Shown here one piece after another: positions 1-9,831 of a DNA stretch of 64,000 nucleotides. A model generated the notes under the pieces. It was not told where the DNA came from, searched no databases, and was given only the letters and a program-made list of their open reading frames with translations. The stretch is from the NCBI GenBank assembly GCA_963773585.1, contig CAVZBR010000001.1:186001-250000 (forward strand), in the 5' to 3' direction. The position numbers and the translations under genes are program-made. Positions within the stretch are counted from its first letter, which is position 1, and the number at the start of each line of letters is the position of its first letter. The stretch is from CAVXJN01 sp963773585. Lineage in GTDB: Bacteria > Pseudomonadota > Gammaproteobacteria > JASBUN01.

Positions 1-107
1 GTGCCGAGACGCGCCAAACCGGCTTTCATGGCGTAGGCGCCCGTGTCCACCGGAAAGTAATGCGCTGGTGCCGGAAGTACGGCTTTGGGCTCTGACGGCG
101 AATTCAT
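1..107 (-). CDS. N-terminal fragment of an unidentified protein, cut by the window edge
   Basis: An ATG at 107 on the minus strand opens a frame with no stop to the window edge, about 35 residues. It contains the segment YFPVDTGAYAMKAGLARLG. The shape of this segment (aromatic-Pro-x-Asp, then a Tyr-x-Met ... Gly-Leu stretch) recalls the start of heme-dependent oxidative N-demethylase-like (DUF3445) proteins. That is only a resemblance from memory on a short fragment. No strong ribosome binding site is visible (GGGATCG lies about 7 nt upstream). It is divergent from the GGDEF-EAL gene. Confidence 0.4.
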   Translation of the reverse strand, partial: MNSPSEPKAVLPAPAHYFPVDTGAYAMKAGLARLG

Positions 108-407
108 CGGTTCGATCCCATTTGCACTGCGTTCAGCGACACTCGCTCCTATCGCGGCGAGCGGCCTGCAGCGTATCCGCGAGGTCGCGCGCGAACTTAC
201 TGATGCTAGCGCTCCATTTTTAAAAAGTAAACAAAACCAATGTGTTAGGTATGCTTTCCCGGGCCATAATGGTCCGCGCAGCGGTTCCGCCGGACGGTCG
301 GACCGCTAAAGGATCACGGCGCTAGGCCGCTAATTCGAGCCAATCCCAGCGCCGCCGACGGAAGCCTGGGCCGAGTCGTCATCGCGAACCCGAAGAGTCA
401 CGATTCC
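108..407. other. Divergent intergenic region, no gene seen
   Basis: About 300 bp between two divergent genes. A locally AT-rich stretch around 220-260 could hold promoter elements, but no clean -35/-10 pair can be assigned by eye. A short plus-strand reading frame (85-309) has no recognisable protein character. Confidence 0.4.
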
Positions 408-3400
408 TTGCGCTACCCAGCACCGCCACCTCCGGATCGCTTCGAGTGTCGTTACCTGCGCCTGATCCTGTTGGCGTGGGCAATCAGCCCGTTGTTGACC
501 ATGTCGTCGGTATTGTTCATCGGAATTCTCACTCCGGAACAGTTGGCGACCGTGTTGATGAGTCCGGTCGAACTGGCATTCCTGGCCGGGACGCTGATTG
601 GCGCGCGGTTGTTCTATGTCCATTACGGCCGCCCGCTGCTAGCGTTTGCCGTTGAACCCCAAGGCGTGGACCGACTTCTCGTACTGCAACGCATGCGCGG
701 CTTTCCGCACGCGTTCTGGTTTGGATTCCTGATCTACAACCTGCTCGGCCCTGCCTTGTTGCTGCTGTGTGCGGAGCTGTATACGGACTTCAGGCCAGGG
801 CCCGTGGACTGGCTGCGGATCCACTTGGTGTCGCTGGTGGTTTCCATTCTCGTCGGCCTGCCGATCTTCTTTCAATTTCTCGACCTGCTGGGAGAGCTGG
901 CCCGTGGCCTGCGCCTCGAGCGTGCCCACGTCACCCTGCGCACCAAGGTCTTCCTGATCGGGTCCCTGGGGCCGCTGCTGGTTGATACGGTGCTGGTCCA
1001 ATACTACTGGACCCGCACCGGTTTCTTCGCCCTGGAAACATTTCTGGTCTGGCTGACGCTGGAGGCGCTGGCCGTTATCGGCAGCTTGATGGTCATGCGT
1101 TCCTTCGGCCAGTCCCTGGCGCCATTGGAGGGGCTGCTGTCGGGCCCGCGCGAACTGCGCATGCAGCAGCTCCGCACGCTTGCGCCGCGTTCCACCGACG
1201 AACTCGGTGTACTCACCACCGGCTACCGCCAACTGCTCGAAGATCTTAGCGCCCATACCGAGCTGCTCAGCCTGAACAATCGCCTGCTGCGCGATATCGG
1301 CGATGGCGACAAGGTCGGAAGGGTGGTCGGAGAAGTCCTGGAGTTGTGCCAGCGCACCGTAGGCGGCGATCGAATTTTCCTGTTTCTGCACGACGCCAAT
1401 GAGGACGTGCTGGTTTCGGTGGCCGAATCGGGCAGGCCCTATTTGGCCGAAGGCTATTCCAGGGTGCCCTTGGATCAGCCATCTCTGGCAGCATGGACCT
1501 ACCGTCAGGATCAAGCCTGCGCCAGCGCCGACGCCGGCCACGACCCGCGCGGTAGTACGCACCCGCGGCAGCGATGCCAAGCGCGGTCGGTCCTTGCCGC
1601 GCCGCTGCGGGCGGAGCACCAGGTGATCGGCGTGCTGATGTCGACCAGTACCCGCCGGCGACGGGAATATTCGGTGGAAGAGACCGCGCTCATGGAAGCA
1701 TTCGCGCGCGAAGCAGCGCTGACGCTGCATACCGACATACTGCACCGTGAACGCGCTGCCGCCGAGCGCGAACGCCGCGACCAGGAAGCGCAGATCAAGC
1801 TGTTGCTCGACTATACGGCGGAAGCCATTTTCGGAGTCGACCTGGATGGCGTCTGCAATTTCGTCAACCCGGCCTGCCTGCGCATGCTGGGTTACGAACA
1901 CGAGAACGAGTTGCTTGGCAGCAATATACATGCCCTGATTCACCACACGCTGCCCGATGGAACGCCGTATCCGAAAGAAAAATGCCGGGTGCGCCACGCC
2001 ACCTTCGCGGGCAAGAGCGGACATTGCGATTCCGAAGTGCACTGGCGCAAGGACGGCACCAGTTTCCCGGTCGAATGGTGGTCCCATCCGATTTACCGGG
2101 ACGGGGAAATCGTCGGTACCGTAGTGACTTTCGTTGACATCAGTGTGCGTCACCAAGCCGAGGCGCGCCTCAGACGCTTGTCGGAATACAACCGCTTGTT
2201 GCTGGAGTCCACCGGCGACGGCATTTTCGGCGTTGACGAAGCCATGCGCTGCACCTTCGTCAATCGCGCGGGCGCGGAAATGCTCGGCTACATGCCCGAA
2301 GAATTGCTCGGCCGGGACATGCACGAGTTGGTGCATCACAGCGACGAGCGCGGTCAAAGTATTCCTCGCGAGGGAAGCTTGATCTGGCGAACCATCTATG
2401 AAAGTCGAAGTTTCTGGAGCGACAACGATGTCCTTTGGTTTCAGGGCAAATCAATGTTCCCGGTCCAGTATTCCTCCAATCCCATTCAAGAACAGGGCGA
2501 GGTTCGCGGTGCGGTAGTGGTGTTCCGCAATGTCGCCGAAGCGCGCGCCATGACGCGCAAAATGGATTATCTCGCCACTCACGATTCCCTTACGGGCATC
2601 TATAACCGCCGGGAGTTCGAGCGCCGCCTGCAGCTGGCCCTCGACAGCACCCATGACGGACAGGTTACCCACGCCATCTGCTACATGGATCTCGATCAAT
2701 TCAAGGTCGTAAACGACACATGTGGTCACGGCGCGGGTGACGAATTGCTGCGGCAGCTGACCACCATGCTACAGGGTGAAATGCAGGAAACGGATGTGCT
2801 CGCGCGCCTGGGCGGCGACGAATTCGGTATCCTTCTTGAAGGCTGCAAGATGGACCGCGCGCTGCAAGTGGCCGACCGACTGCGCACGGTGGTGGAGGAT
2901 TTTCGGTTCGTGTGGAACGACAAAAGCTTTTGCCTGGGCGCCAGCATGGGCTTGGTGGAAATCACTCGCGATACCGAAAACGTCGCCGCCGCACTGAGCG
3001 CCGCCGATGCGGCCTGTTATATGGCAAAGGACAGTGGCCGCAATCGAGTCCACGCATACCAGTCCGACGACGCTGAATTGGCACGCAGGCGCGGCGAGAT
3101 GCAATGGGTTTCGCGCATCCGTGCGGCGTTGGACGAGGATCTTTTCGAATTGGCACAGCAGACCATCGTTGCAATTGACGACAGCAGCGAAAGCCAGGGT
3201 CTGCATTTTGAAATCCTGATTCGGATGCGCGACGGCGCTGGAACTCTAGTACCGCCGGGCGCATTTCTGCCGGCGGCGGAACGCTACAACCTGATGCCCG
3301 CAATCGACCAGTGGGTGGTGGAACATACTTTGGCTTGGCTTGCCGAGCAGCATCAGCACTTGCATCGCCTGGCGCTATGCACGATCAACCTGTCCGGCAG

Positions 3401-3887
3401 TTCGATCAGCGACGAACGCATGCTGAATTTCGTTATCGAACGTATCGAAACTTTGCAGATTCCACCGGATAAACTTTGTTTTGAAATTACGGAAACCACC
3501 GCAGTGGCAAACCTGAGCCGCGCGGTGACGTTCATACAGCGGCTGCGCGAACACGGCTGCCGTTTCGCCCTGGACGATTTCGGCAGCGGAATGTCTTCGT
3601 TTGCCTACTTGAAGAACCTGCCGGTGGACTTCCTGAAGATCGATGGCAATTTCGTGCGCGATCTGGTGCGCGATCCCATCGACCGGGCGATGGTGGAAGC
3701 CATCAATCAAGTCGGCCATGTGATCGGTATTCGCACCATTGCCGAGTTCGTCGAAAACGATGAAATTCTGCAGCGCCTGCGGGAAATCGGGGTGGATTAC
3801 GCGCAGGGTTATGGAATCGCACGCCCGGCACCGTTGCAGGCACTGTCGTTGTCGCGGACGGCGCCGTCGCGGGTGGCAAGCAGCTGA
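408..3887 (+). CDS. Membrane-bound GAF-PAS-PAS-GGDEF-EAL cyclic-di-GMP signalling protein
   Basis: A 1159-aa protein predicted to make and/or break down cyclic di-GMP at the inner membrane. The first ~235 residues hold about six hydrophobic segments. A GAF-like region (~290-445), two PAS domains (~455-580 and ~590-720), a GGDEF domain and an EAL domain follow. The diguanylate cyclase signature GGDEF is intact at 802-806. The EAL signature reads EIL at 935-937, but the acidic pair D1056-D1057 (DDFGSG), the downstream KID and AEF-E stretches and QGY are present, so phosphodiesterase activity is plausible. The start is a TTG at 408, chosen because the first membrane helix begins at once. The frame is open further upstream and the ribosome binding site is weak, so the exact start is uncertain. 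Confidence 0.9.
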   Translation: MRYPAPPPPDRFECRYLRLILLAWAISPLLTMSSVLFIGILTPEQLATVLMSPVELAFLAGTLIGARLFYVHYGRPLLAFAVEPQGVDRLLVLQRMRGFPHAFWFGFLIYNLLGPALLLLCAELYTDFRPGPVDWLRIHLVSLVVSILVGLPIFFQFLDLLGELARGLRLERAHVTLRTKVFLIGSLGPLLVDTVLVQYYWTRTGFFALETFLVWLTLEALAVIGSLMVMRSFGQSLAPLEGLLSGPRELRMQQLRTLAPRSTDELGVLTTGYRQLLEDLSAHTELLSLNNRLLRDIGDGDKVGRVVGEVLELCQRTVGGDRIFLFLHDANEDVLVSVAESGRPYLAEGYSRVPLDQPSLAAWTYRQDQACASADAGHDPRGSTHPRQRCQARSVLAAPLRAEHQVIGVLMSTSTRRRREYSVEETALMEAFAREAALTLHTDILHRERAAAERERRDQEAQIKLLLDYTAEAIFGVDLDGVCNFVNPACLRMLGYEHENELLGSNIHALIHHTLPDGTPYPKEKCRVRHATFAGKSGHCDSEVHWRKDGTSFPVEWWSHPIYRDGEIVGTVVTFVDISVRHQAEARLRRLSEYNRLLLESTGDGIFGVDEAMRCTFVNRAGAEMLGYMPEELLGRDMHELVHHSDERGQSIPREGSLIWRTIYESRSFWSDNDVLWFQGKSMFPVQYSSNPIQEQGEVRGAVVVFRNVAEARAMTRKMDYLATHDSLTGIYNRREFERRLQLALDSTHDGQVTHAICYMDLDQFKVVNDTCGHGAGDELLRQLTTMLQGEMQETDVLARLGGDEFGILLEGCKMDRALQVADRLRTVVEDFRFVWNDKSFCLGASMGLVEITRDTENVAAALSAADAACYMAKDSGRNRVHAYQSDDAELARRRGEMQWVSRIRAALDEDLFELAQQTIVAIDDSSESQGLHFEILIRMRDGAGTLVPPGAFLPAAERYNLMPAIDQWVVEHTLAWLAEQHQHLHRLALCTINLSGSSISDERMLNFVIERIETLQIPPDKLCFEITETTAVANLSRAVTFIQRLREHGCRFALDDFGSGMSSFAYLKNLPVDFLKIDGNFVRDLVRDPIDRAMVEAINQVGHVIGIRTIAEFVENDEILQRLREIGVDYAQGYGIARPAPLQALSLSRTAPSRVASS

Positions 3888-3900
3888 AACTGGTTGGCTC

Positions 3901-4614
3901 TCAGCCGGTAGCGCTGTGGGCGGGCCGGCGCAGATAGTGGTGTGCGGTGACCTTCAAGTCGCTGTCGAAATCGTAGACCAAGGGCACGCCGGTGGGGATC
4001 TCGACGCGCATGATTTCTTCGTCATTGAGTTCCTCGAGCAGTTTCACCAGGGCGCGGATGGAATTGCCGTGGGCCACCAGGAGCAATCGCTCGCCGGCGC
4101 GAACCCGGGGCAGAATCGTGTCGTTCCAGCTGGCCGCCGTGCGCACCATGGTGTCGGCCAGGGATTCGGTTCTCGGCAGGCGGTCGGCCTCGATTCCCGC
4201 ATAGCGACGATCGCGCACCGGAATACGGGGGTCGGTTTCCGGCAGCGGCGGCGGCTGCACCGCATAACTTCGCCGCCACTCGTGCACTTGGGCGTCGCCG
4301 TATTGCTGTGCCGTCTCGGCCTTGTTCAGCCCTTGCAGGGCCCCGTAGTGACGTTCGTTGAGACGCCAATCCTTGATCACGGGCAGCCACATGCAGTCCA
4401 TGGTTTCCTGCACCAACCACAAAGTGCGGATCGCACGTTTCAGTACCGAGGTAAACATGCAATCGAACTCAAAACCGTAGTGCTTGAGCAAGTGACCGGC
4501 TTCGCGCGCTTCCTCAATGCCTTCGGGCGCCAGATCGACATCGGTCCAGCCGGTGAAACGATTTTCCACGTTCCACGTGCTAAGCCCATGGCGCAGAAAC
4601 ACGATCTTGGTCAT
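3901..4614 (-). CDS. gpmA: 2,3-bisphosphoglycerate-dependent phosphoglycerate mutase
   Basis: 237 aa, the usual length for the cofactor-dependent enzyme that interconverts 3- and 2-phosphoglycerate in glycolysis and gluconeogenesis. The N-terminal RHG motif (His9 is the phospho-acceptor) with the following S-x-W-N, the NERHYGALQG segment and the second catalytic histidine in VAHGNS are all present. A GTG sits just before the ATG, but GGAG lies 7 nt upstream of the ATG at 4614, which decides the start. The gene converges on the GGDEF-EAL gene with a 13-bp gap. Confidence 0.97.
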   Translation of the reverse strand: MTKIVFLRHGLSTWNVENRFTGWTDVDLAPEGIEEAREAGHLLKHYGFEFDCMFTSVLKRAIRTLWLVQETMDCMWLPVIKDWRLNERHYGALQGLNKAETAQQYGDAQVHEWRRSYAVQPPPLPETDPRIPVRDRRYAGIEADRLPRTESLADTMVRTAASWNDTILPRVRAGERLLLVAHGNSIRALVKLLEELNDEEIMRVEIPTGVPLVYDFDSDLKVTAHHYLRRPAHSATG

Positions 4615-4874
4615 CACGTTCTCCAGCGCCGCCGCGTCACGCGGCGACGGTTGTCCGACGTTGCAGGTTGCCTATGGACGCACAGTGCATCAAACATGCC
4701 AGTTCGCCCGAACAGGGAAAGGCGCCAGTGCCTCAGTGTAGCTACCGTTGAATCAGTCGGTTGTGATTGAGGGATATCGAAACAATTTCGCTGCCCGGGC
4801 GGCGCGATCCGGGAAAACGCGCGAAAACAGGGAGCGGAGAGTATCCGGGAAGCACCGGGGTGCGCCGGCAGCGC
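4615..4874. other. Intergenic region upstream of gpmA
   Basis: Contains a GC-rich hairpin near 4630-4650 (arms CGCCGCG/CGCGGCG) with no T-run after it, so it is not called a terminator. No gene was recognised. Confidence 0.35.
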
Positions 4875-6314
4875 CTATCGCGACGCATTTTGGCGAACGG
4901 CGCCATAGGCAGCGAGCGCGCGCTCGCGGCTTGCTTTGAGTTCGACGATCGGTGCCGGATAGTCCTGCCCCAGACGCACGCCTGCCTGCCGCAACACTCG
5001 ATCCGGCGCCGTCCACGGCTGATGCAGGTAACGGTTCGGGAGGTGCGCCAATTGCGGCACCCAGGTGCGCACGTAGCCGCCTTCGGGATCGAAGCGCTCG
5101 CCTTGCAGCACTGGATTGAAAATCCGGAAGTAAGGCGCGGCATCGGCGCCGCATCCCGCAGTCCATTGCCAGCCCATGGTGTTGTTGGCCAGATCAGCGT
5201 CCACCAGGGTCTCCCAGAACCAGCGTGCGCCCTGTTGCCACGGGATCAGCAGGTTCTTGGTCAGTAGCGATGCCGTCAACATCCGGACCCGGTTGTGCAT
5301 CCAACCGCGCTGCCACAGTTCCCGCATCCCAGCGTCGATGATTGGAATCCCGGTCTCGCCGTTACACCAAAGCCGCAAGCTGGTTTCGCTCCGGGTCCAA
5401 GGTATCTGCGCGAAGCGCGGGTCCAACGATTGATCGGCCGTGTGGGGGAAGTGATACAGCAATTGCTGGCTGAACTCCCGCCACACCAACTGCCGGATGT
5501 AGGGTTCGATGCCAGCGCGGTGATGGGATTCCCCGCGGCGTTGCAGGGCGTGCCAAATCTGGCGCGGTCCGATTTCGCCGAAGTGCAGGTGGGGCGAAAG
5601 CCGCGACGTGCCGGCCTCATCGGGCCGATCGCGCCCACTGGCGTAGCTTTCCAGCGCTTGGTCGAGGAAGCGTTGCAAGCATTCTTGCGCCCCCGATTCT
5701 CCGGGGCTCCAGGCACTGTGCAGGCCGGCGTCCCATGATGACGTCGGCAGCAATCCCAGTTGCGCCGGATCGAGACTGGGTAACGCCGGTGACACCGGCG
5801 GCAACGCAGTAGCGGCGAGCTGCAGGGGCCGGTCGAAACCGGCTCGCTGACAGGCCTTCCAGTACGCGGTAAATACTCGATACGGGCCGTCGTCCTGCTT
5901 GCGGATCTGCCAAGGCTCGTGCAAGAGGCCGGCATTGTGGCTGTATACGGCGATGCGCTTTCCTTGCAGCGCGCGTTCCACCGCAGCATCGCGCTGTATT
6001 AGTGCCGGTTCGTACAAGCGATTGCAGAAGACCCGATCGGCGCCTGCTGCGCGCGCCAATTCTGTGAGTGTGCGTGCCGTCGGCCCCTTGGCCAGCAGTA
6101 GCCGCGAGCTGAGCCGGCGCAAATCCGCAGCCAGCGCCGCGAGGCTATGGTGCAGCCACCATCGGCTGGCGGCCCCCGGCGACCAACTGCCTTCCTCGTC
6201 GGGCGCGTGCACGTAGACCGGCACCACACGTTCGCATTGCTGCAGCGCTGCACTCAATGCCGGGTTGTCGCTCAGACGCAAGTCCCGCCGCAACCACAGC
6301 AGCCCGACTTTCAC
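4875..6314 (-). CDS. phrB: Deoxyribodipyrimidine photolyase (class I CPD photolyase)
   Basis: 479 aa, typical length for a class I cyclobutane pyrimidine dimer photolyase, a light-driven repair flavoprotein. The N-terminal alpha/beta antenna domain begins LLWLRRDLRLSDNPAL. The C-terminal FAD domain has the diagnostic stretches LVWREF, W-x-NGETGIPIIDAGMREL, WMHNRVRM and NTMGWQWTAGCG. It overlaps the end of the upstream cryptochrome-like gene by 4 nt (ATGA), so the two are almost certainly co-transcribed and translationally coupled. This pairs repair of two types of lesion, or a repair enzyme with a photoreceptor, in one operon. Confidence 0.97.
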   Translation of the reverse strand: MKVGLLWLRRDLRLSDNPALSAALQQCERVVPVYVHAPDEEGSWSPGAASRWWLHHSLAALAADLRRLSSRLLLAKGPTARTLTELARAAGADRVFCNRLYEPALIQRDAAVERALQGKRIAVYSHNAGLLHEPWQIRKQDDGPYRVFTAYWKACQRAGFDRPLQLAATALPPVSPALPSLDPAQLGLLPTSSWDAGLHSAWSPGESGAQECLQRFLDQALESYASGRDRPDEAGTSRLSPHLHFGEIGPRQIWHALQRRGESHHRAGIEPYIRQLVWREFSQQLLYHFPHTADQSLDPRFAQIPWTRSETSLRLWCNGETGIPIIDAGMRELWQRGWMHNRVRMLTASLLTKNLLIPWQQGARWFWETLVDADLANNTMGWQWTAGCGADAAPYFRIFNPVLQGERFDPEGGYVRTWVPQLAHLPNRYLHQPWTAPDRVLRQAGVRLGQDYPAPIVELKASRERALAAYGAVRQNASR

Positions 6315-7867
6315 GTCGCGCTCCAGCGCCGACGGATCGGGGCCAGGGATTCCTTCAGTTCGGCGGCCTGGCGGCGGATCCCGCGCAGGCTTTCCTCATC
6401 GAGGTCATTCAGGCCGCGCCATTGCGCCGCGGCGTGGGGATGTTCGGAAAACCGCGCGCCGTGACGGGCGAGGAAATCCCAATACAGCGTTGTGAATGGA
6501 CAGGCGTCGGCGCCGATCGCCTGCTCGGGTTGATAGGGGCAATGGGTGCAATAGTTGCTCAGCTGCTGCACGCTGCGCCCGGATGCAATGAACGGCCGAG
6601 TCGCCAAACGGCCGCCGTCCGCGTATTGAGACATGCTCATGGTATTGGGCAGCTCGATGGATTCCGTCGCATCCACATAGGCGCCCAGATACCATTCATG
6701 CACGCGGTACGGGTGCACGCCCAGCAGCAACGCGAACATGCCGGTGATCATCAGCCGTTGCATGGGCGTGGCGTAGCCGTAGTCCAGAGTCTGCTGGATC
6801 GTTTCGCGCAGGCACGCCATGTCGGTATCGCCGCTCCAATACCAGTCCGGTAATGGCCGGTTCGCGCCCAGGGCATTGGCATGTTGGTAATCGGGCATGA
6901 ACTGCCAGTACACGCCGCGGATGAATTCGCGCCAGCCCAGCACTTGGCGCACGAACCCCTCTACCGATACCAGCGGTGCGTGGCCGCTGTCGAGGGCCGC
7001 CAGCGCGGCATCGATTACCCGCCGCGGCGAGATCAGTTTCAGATTCAGCGCCGCCGACAGCCGCGAATGGTACAAGAATGGTTTGCCGCTTCGCAGCGTG
7101 TCCTGATAGCGGGCAAAATCCGGCAGCCGATGGTCGATGAAATCCCGCAGGGCGCGCTCGGCCTGCTCCGGGGTCACCGGCCAATCGAAATTTTCCAGGG
7201 AACCCGGGTGTTCGGAGAAATGGCGTTTGACCCGGGCCAGTGCGCCCCAGGTCATGGCATCGGGGGCGAAACCTGCCGGCGCCGCCGGCTCGCCGGTCGC
7301 GGATTCATACTCCGCCCGTTGCCCGGCGGCGAAGTTCCAGGTGCCTCCGCGGGGCATGTCGCCATCCATCAGGATGCCGGTGCGAACCCGCAGTTCGCGA
7401 TAGAAAAATTCCAGGCGCAGGCGGCTGCGGTCCGCGGCCCAGTAGCGGAATTGCTCAAGTGTGCAGATGAAGTGGCGATCTTCGCGCAGATCGATCTCGG
7501 TTGCGGTCGCGTCCGTTGCTGCGCGGACCTGGTCCAAAGCGCGCTGGTCGCCGGGCTGCGTGAAGACCAACCGTTTCGGCCGCAGGGCGCTCAGGTCATG
7601 TAGCAAGGCATCTCGCAGCGACTCGAAGGCGTGTTCGCCCAAAGCTCGATAGATGATAGCGAGACCGCGCCGTTCCATTTCGTCCCGGTAATGGCGCATG
7701 GCTGTGAGCAACAGGCCGATCCGGGCCTTGTGAGAGGGAACCGGTGCCAACTCCGCGGCGATTTCCGCCATCCAGATGCGATCCCGGCCAGGATCGAAGC
7801 CGTCCAGGGCCGAACTCTGTCGGTCCAGTTGATCGCCGAGCACGACAACCAGGTTGCGGATATCCAT
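6311..7867 (-). CDS. Iron-sulfur bacterial cryptochrome / (6-4) photolyase (FeS-BCP, CryB/PhrB-like)
   Basis: 518 aa. It starts NLVVVLGDQLD, the hallmark of the 'cryptochrome/photolyase-related' family whose members bind FAD, a lumazine antenna and a [4Fe-4S] cluster and repair (6-4) photoproducts or act as photoreceptors. The four cluster cysteines expected from that family can be seen: one in DMACLRE, two in YCTHCPY and one in DACPF. The segments VEGFVRQVLGWREFIRG and MSQYADGG are family-typical. AAGGTGA lies 8 nt before the ATG, which supports this start. It is the first gene of a two-gene operon with the CPD photolyase. Confidence 0.95.
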   Translation of the reverse strand: MDIRNLVVVLGDQLDRQSSALDGFDPGRDRIWMAEIAAELAPVPSHKARIGLLLTAMRHYRDEMERRGLAIIYRALGEHAFESLRDALLHDLSALRPKRLVFTQPGDQRALDQVRAATDATATEIDLREDRHFICTLEQFRYWAADRSRLRLEFFYRELRVRTGILMDGDMPRGGTWNFAAGQRAEYESATGEPAAPAGFAPDAMTWGALARVKRHFSEHPGSLENFDWPVTPEQAERALRDFIDHRLPDFARYQDTLRSGKPFLYHSRLSAALNLKLISPRRVIDAALAALDSGHAPLVSVEGFVRQVLGWREFIRGVYWQFMPDYQHANALGANRPLPDWYWSGDTDMACLRETIQQTLDYGYATPMQRLMITGMFALLLGVHPYRVHEWYLGAYVDATESIELPNTMSMSQYADGGRLATRPFIASGRSVQQLSNYCTHCPYQPEQAIGADACPFTTLYWDFLARHGARFSEHPHAAAQWRGLNDLDEESLRGIRRQAAELKESLAPIRRRWSAT

Positions 7868-8043
7868 CCGATGATCACCTTAACGGAGCAGTGCGCCCGC
7901 AGCAGGCGCGAGGTCGATATCAGTGCGGCCGAGGACCCTGCGTCCAGGCACCGCCTCCATGTTGAACGGCGAGCCGGCGAAGAGCAACCATTCGTGTCTT
8001 TTTAGTTTGCCTGATGACGCAGCGACGATAAGCTCTGCGCCCC

Positions 8044-9129
8044 ATGGCTGGATTATTTCTCTTCTGTCGCCCCGGCTTCGAATCCGAGTGCGCCGCCGAA
8101 TTGCTTGAGCAGTCTCGGCAGCGCGGCGTGGTCGGCCATTGCAAGGCGAAGCCCGGCGCAGGCTACGTACGGTTTGAATCCTATCCTCCAGAGGCGGCCG
8201 CCGAACTCGCCACGCACCTCAATCTTGCGCATCTGACGTTCGCGCGGCAGTGGTTTGTGGAAATCGCGTTGCGCAACGATCTGCCGGTCACCGATCGGGT
8301 GACACCGCTGCTCGAATGCGCCCACCACCTGCCGCGGCCAGCATCGCAGCTGCTGCTGGAATATACCGATACGGAACAGGGCAAGCCGCTCGCGCGCTTG
8401 GCGCGGGCACTGGCCACACCGCTGCGGGTCGCGCTCGAAACACAAGGGTCGTTGCGGGGCAATGGCGGTGCCGGGCCGACGCTGCACGTTTGCTTGTTGT
8501 CCACCCACGCCGCGTGTGTCGGACTCAGCGAACGGGGCAACGATTCTCCCTGGCCCGGCGGCATACCGAGACTCAAGTTCCCGGCCGGTGCCCCCAGCCG
8601 GTCGACACTCAAACTGGAAGAAGCGCTGCTGTTGTTTTTGGATGAAGAGCAGCGTGCGCGGCTACTGCGGCCCGGCATGCAGGCGGTCGATCTCGGCGCC
8701 GCCCCCGGCGGTTGGACTTGGCAGCTGGTGCGTCGTGGAATGCGGGTCATTGCGGTGGACAACGGCGCCATGGCCGAGTCGCTGCTGGCGACAGGGTTGG
8801 TGGAACACGAGCGTCGGGACGGGTTCCATTTTGCGCCGCCCACAGCCGTGGATTGGATGGTGTGCGACATGGTGGAACAACCCATTCGTGTGGCCGATCT
8901 TGCAGCGCAATGGCTCGCGAACGGCTGGTGCCGACACACGATTTTCAATCTTAAATTGCCGATGAAGAAGCGCTATCAGGAATTGCAGCGCTGCTTGCTG
9001 CGCATGGATGAGCGCTTGCGAGCGGCCGGCGTGAACTACGGATTGCGCTGCAAACAGCTATACCACGATCGCGAGGAGGTGACAGCGATGCTGTGGTGTA
9101 GCCACGGATCGAATCGCGCTCGGCTTTGA
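8044..9129 (+). CDS. rlmM: 23S rRNA 2'-O-ribose C2498 methyltransferase RlmM
   Basis: 361 aa, matching RlmM (YgdE), which methylates the ribose of C2498 in 23S rRNA before 50S assembly. An N-terminal THUMP-like region is followed by a Rossmann methyltransferase domain. The SAM-binding loop is DLGAAPGGWTWQL, the acidic motif is CDMVEQP and a catalytic lysine lies in FNLKLPMKKR. The start ATG has only a weak ribosome binding site. It is divergent from the cryptochrome gene and converges on the DUF4124 gene with a 3-bp gap. Confidence 0.96.
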   Translation: MAGLFLFCRPGFESECAAELLEQSRQRGVVGHCKAKPGAGYVRFESYPPEAAAELATHLNLAHLTFARQWFVEIALRNDLPVTDRVTPLLECAHHLPRPASQLLLEYTDTEQGKPLARLARALATPLRVALETQGSLRGNGGAGPTLHVCLLSTHAACVGLSERGNDSPWPGGIPRLKFPAGAPSRSTLKLEEALLLFLDEEQRARLLRPGMQAVDLGAAPGGWTWQLVRRGMRVIAVDNGAMAESLLATGLVEHERRDGFHFAPPTAVDWMVCDMVEQPIRVADLAAQWLANGWCRHTIFNLKLPMKKRYQELQRCLLRMDERLRAAGVNYGLRCKQLYHDREEVTAMLWCSHGSNRARL

Positions 9130-9132
9130 CTG

Positions 9133-9723
9133 TCAGCGCCGCTTCGCGGCGCGATCCGTCGTAGTATCCGGTTCGGAATCCCGTTGCGCCCGCAATTCTT
9201 TACGCAGTAGCCGCGGGTGGCTGCGCAACCATTGTTGCGGAGGGTCGAAAGCGGGATCGCGACCGGCGCGGTGCCATCGGGACGGCGGCGTCGGCGCGTG
9301 CTCGCCGACGCGCGAATGCGCATCCCGATCGCCGTGGTGGCGGGGAACGTAGATCGGCACGTAGACCGCTTGCGGCGGCTGCTGCTCCGGCTCCGCGGCA
9401 GATTGCTGCGTCTCGTCCTGTATCTCCGCCTGGCGTTGCGCTTCGCGCTGTTGCGCCTGTAGTTGCTCCCGTTGCAGCCGCGCCTTTTGCAGATCGTTCG
9501 CCTGTTCGAGTATGGCGTGGTAGTCGGTGTGCTGCTGATCCGGTGTGGCAGCGACGTCCGCATCAAGGCGGACTCTGGCAGCGCCATGGTCGGCGGGCGG
9601 AGCCTCGGCATAGTGGGTTACGCCTTCGGCATCGGTCCACTTGTATACCGCAAGATCGGCGGCGAAAGCTGCCGATACCGCTACAGTGAGCGACAGGCCG
9701 AGGCAGAGGCGGTAGGGGATCAT
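9133..9723 (-). CDS. DUF4124 domain exported protein
   Basis: 196 aa with a cleavable signal peptide (MIPYRLCLGLSLTVAVSAAFA) followed by the DUF4124 signature, AVYKWTDAEGVTHYAE (W-x-D-x-x-G-x-x-x-Y). A Gln/Glu/Arg-rich probable coiled coil covers about 75-125 and a low-complexity Pro/Arg tail follows. The function of DUF4124 is unknown; members are periplasmic. The frame extends nine codons further to a GTG, but AGGAG sits 7 nt before the ATG at 9723, so that start was chosen. Confidence 0.85.
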   Translation of the reverse strand: MIPYRLCLGLSLTVAVSAAFAADLAVYKWTDAEGVTHYAEAPPADHGAARVRLDADVAATPDQQHTDYHAILEQANDLQKARLQREQLQAQQREAQRQAEIQDETQQSAAEPEQQPPQAVYVPIYVPRHHGDRDAHSRVGEHAPTPPSRWHRAGRDPAFDPPQQWLRSHPRLLRKELRAQRDSEPDTTTDRAAKRR

Positions 9724-9831
9724 GGCATAGCTCCTGATCGAGTCGCGCACGTGCCGATGTTGGCGGCAGTCTTTGCGCTACGGACGAATCAAGTCTAGTT
9801 CAAGGGCGCTGAACAGTCCCTGAACCGGCTC

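Noticed and set aside
85..309. 74-codon frame at the left edge
   Set aside because: No ribosome binding site, lies over a divergent promoter region, no protein character.
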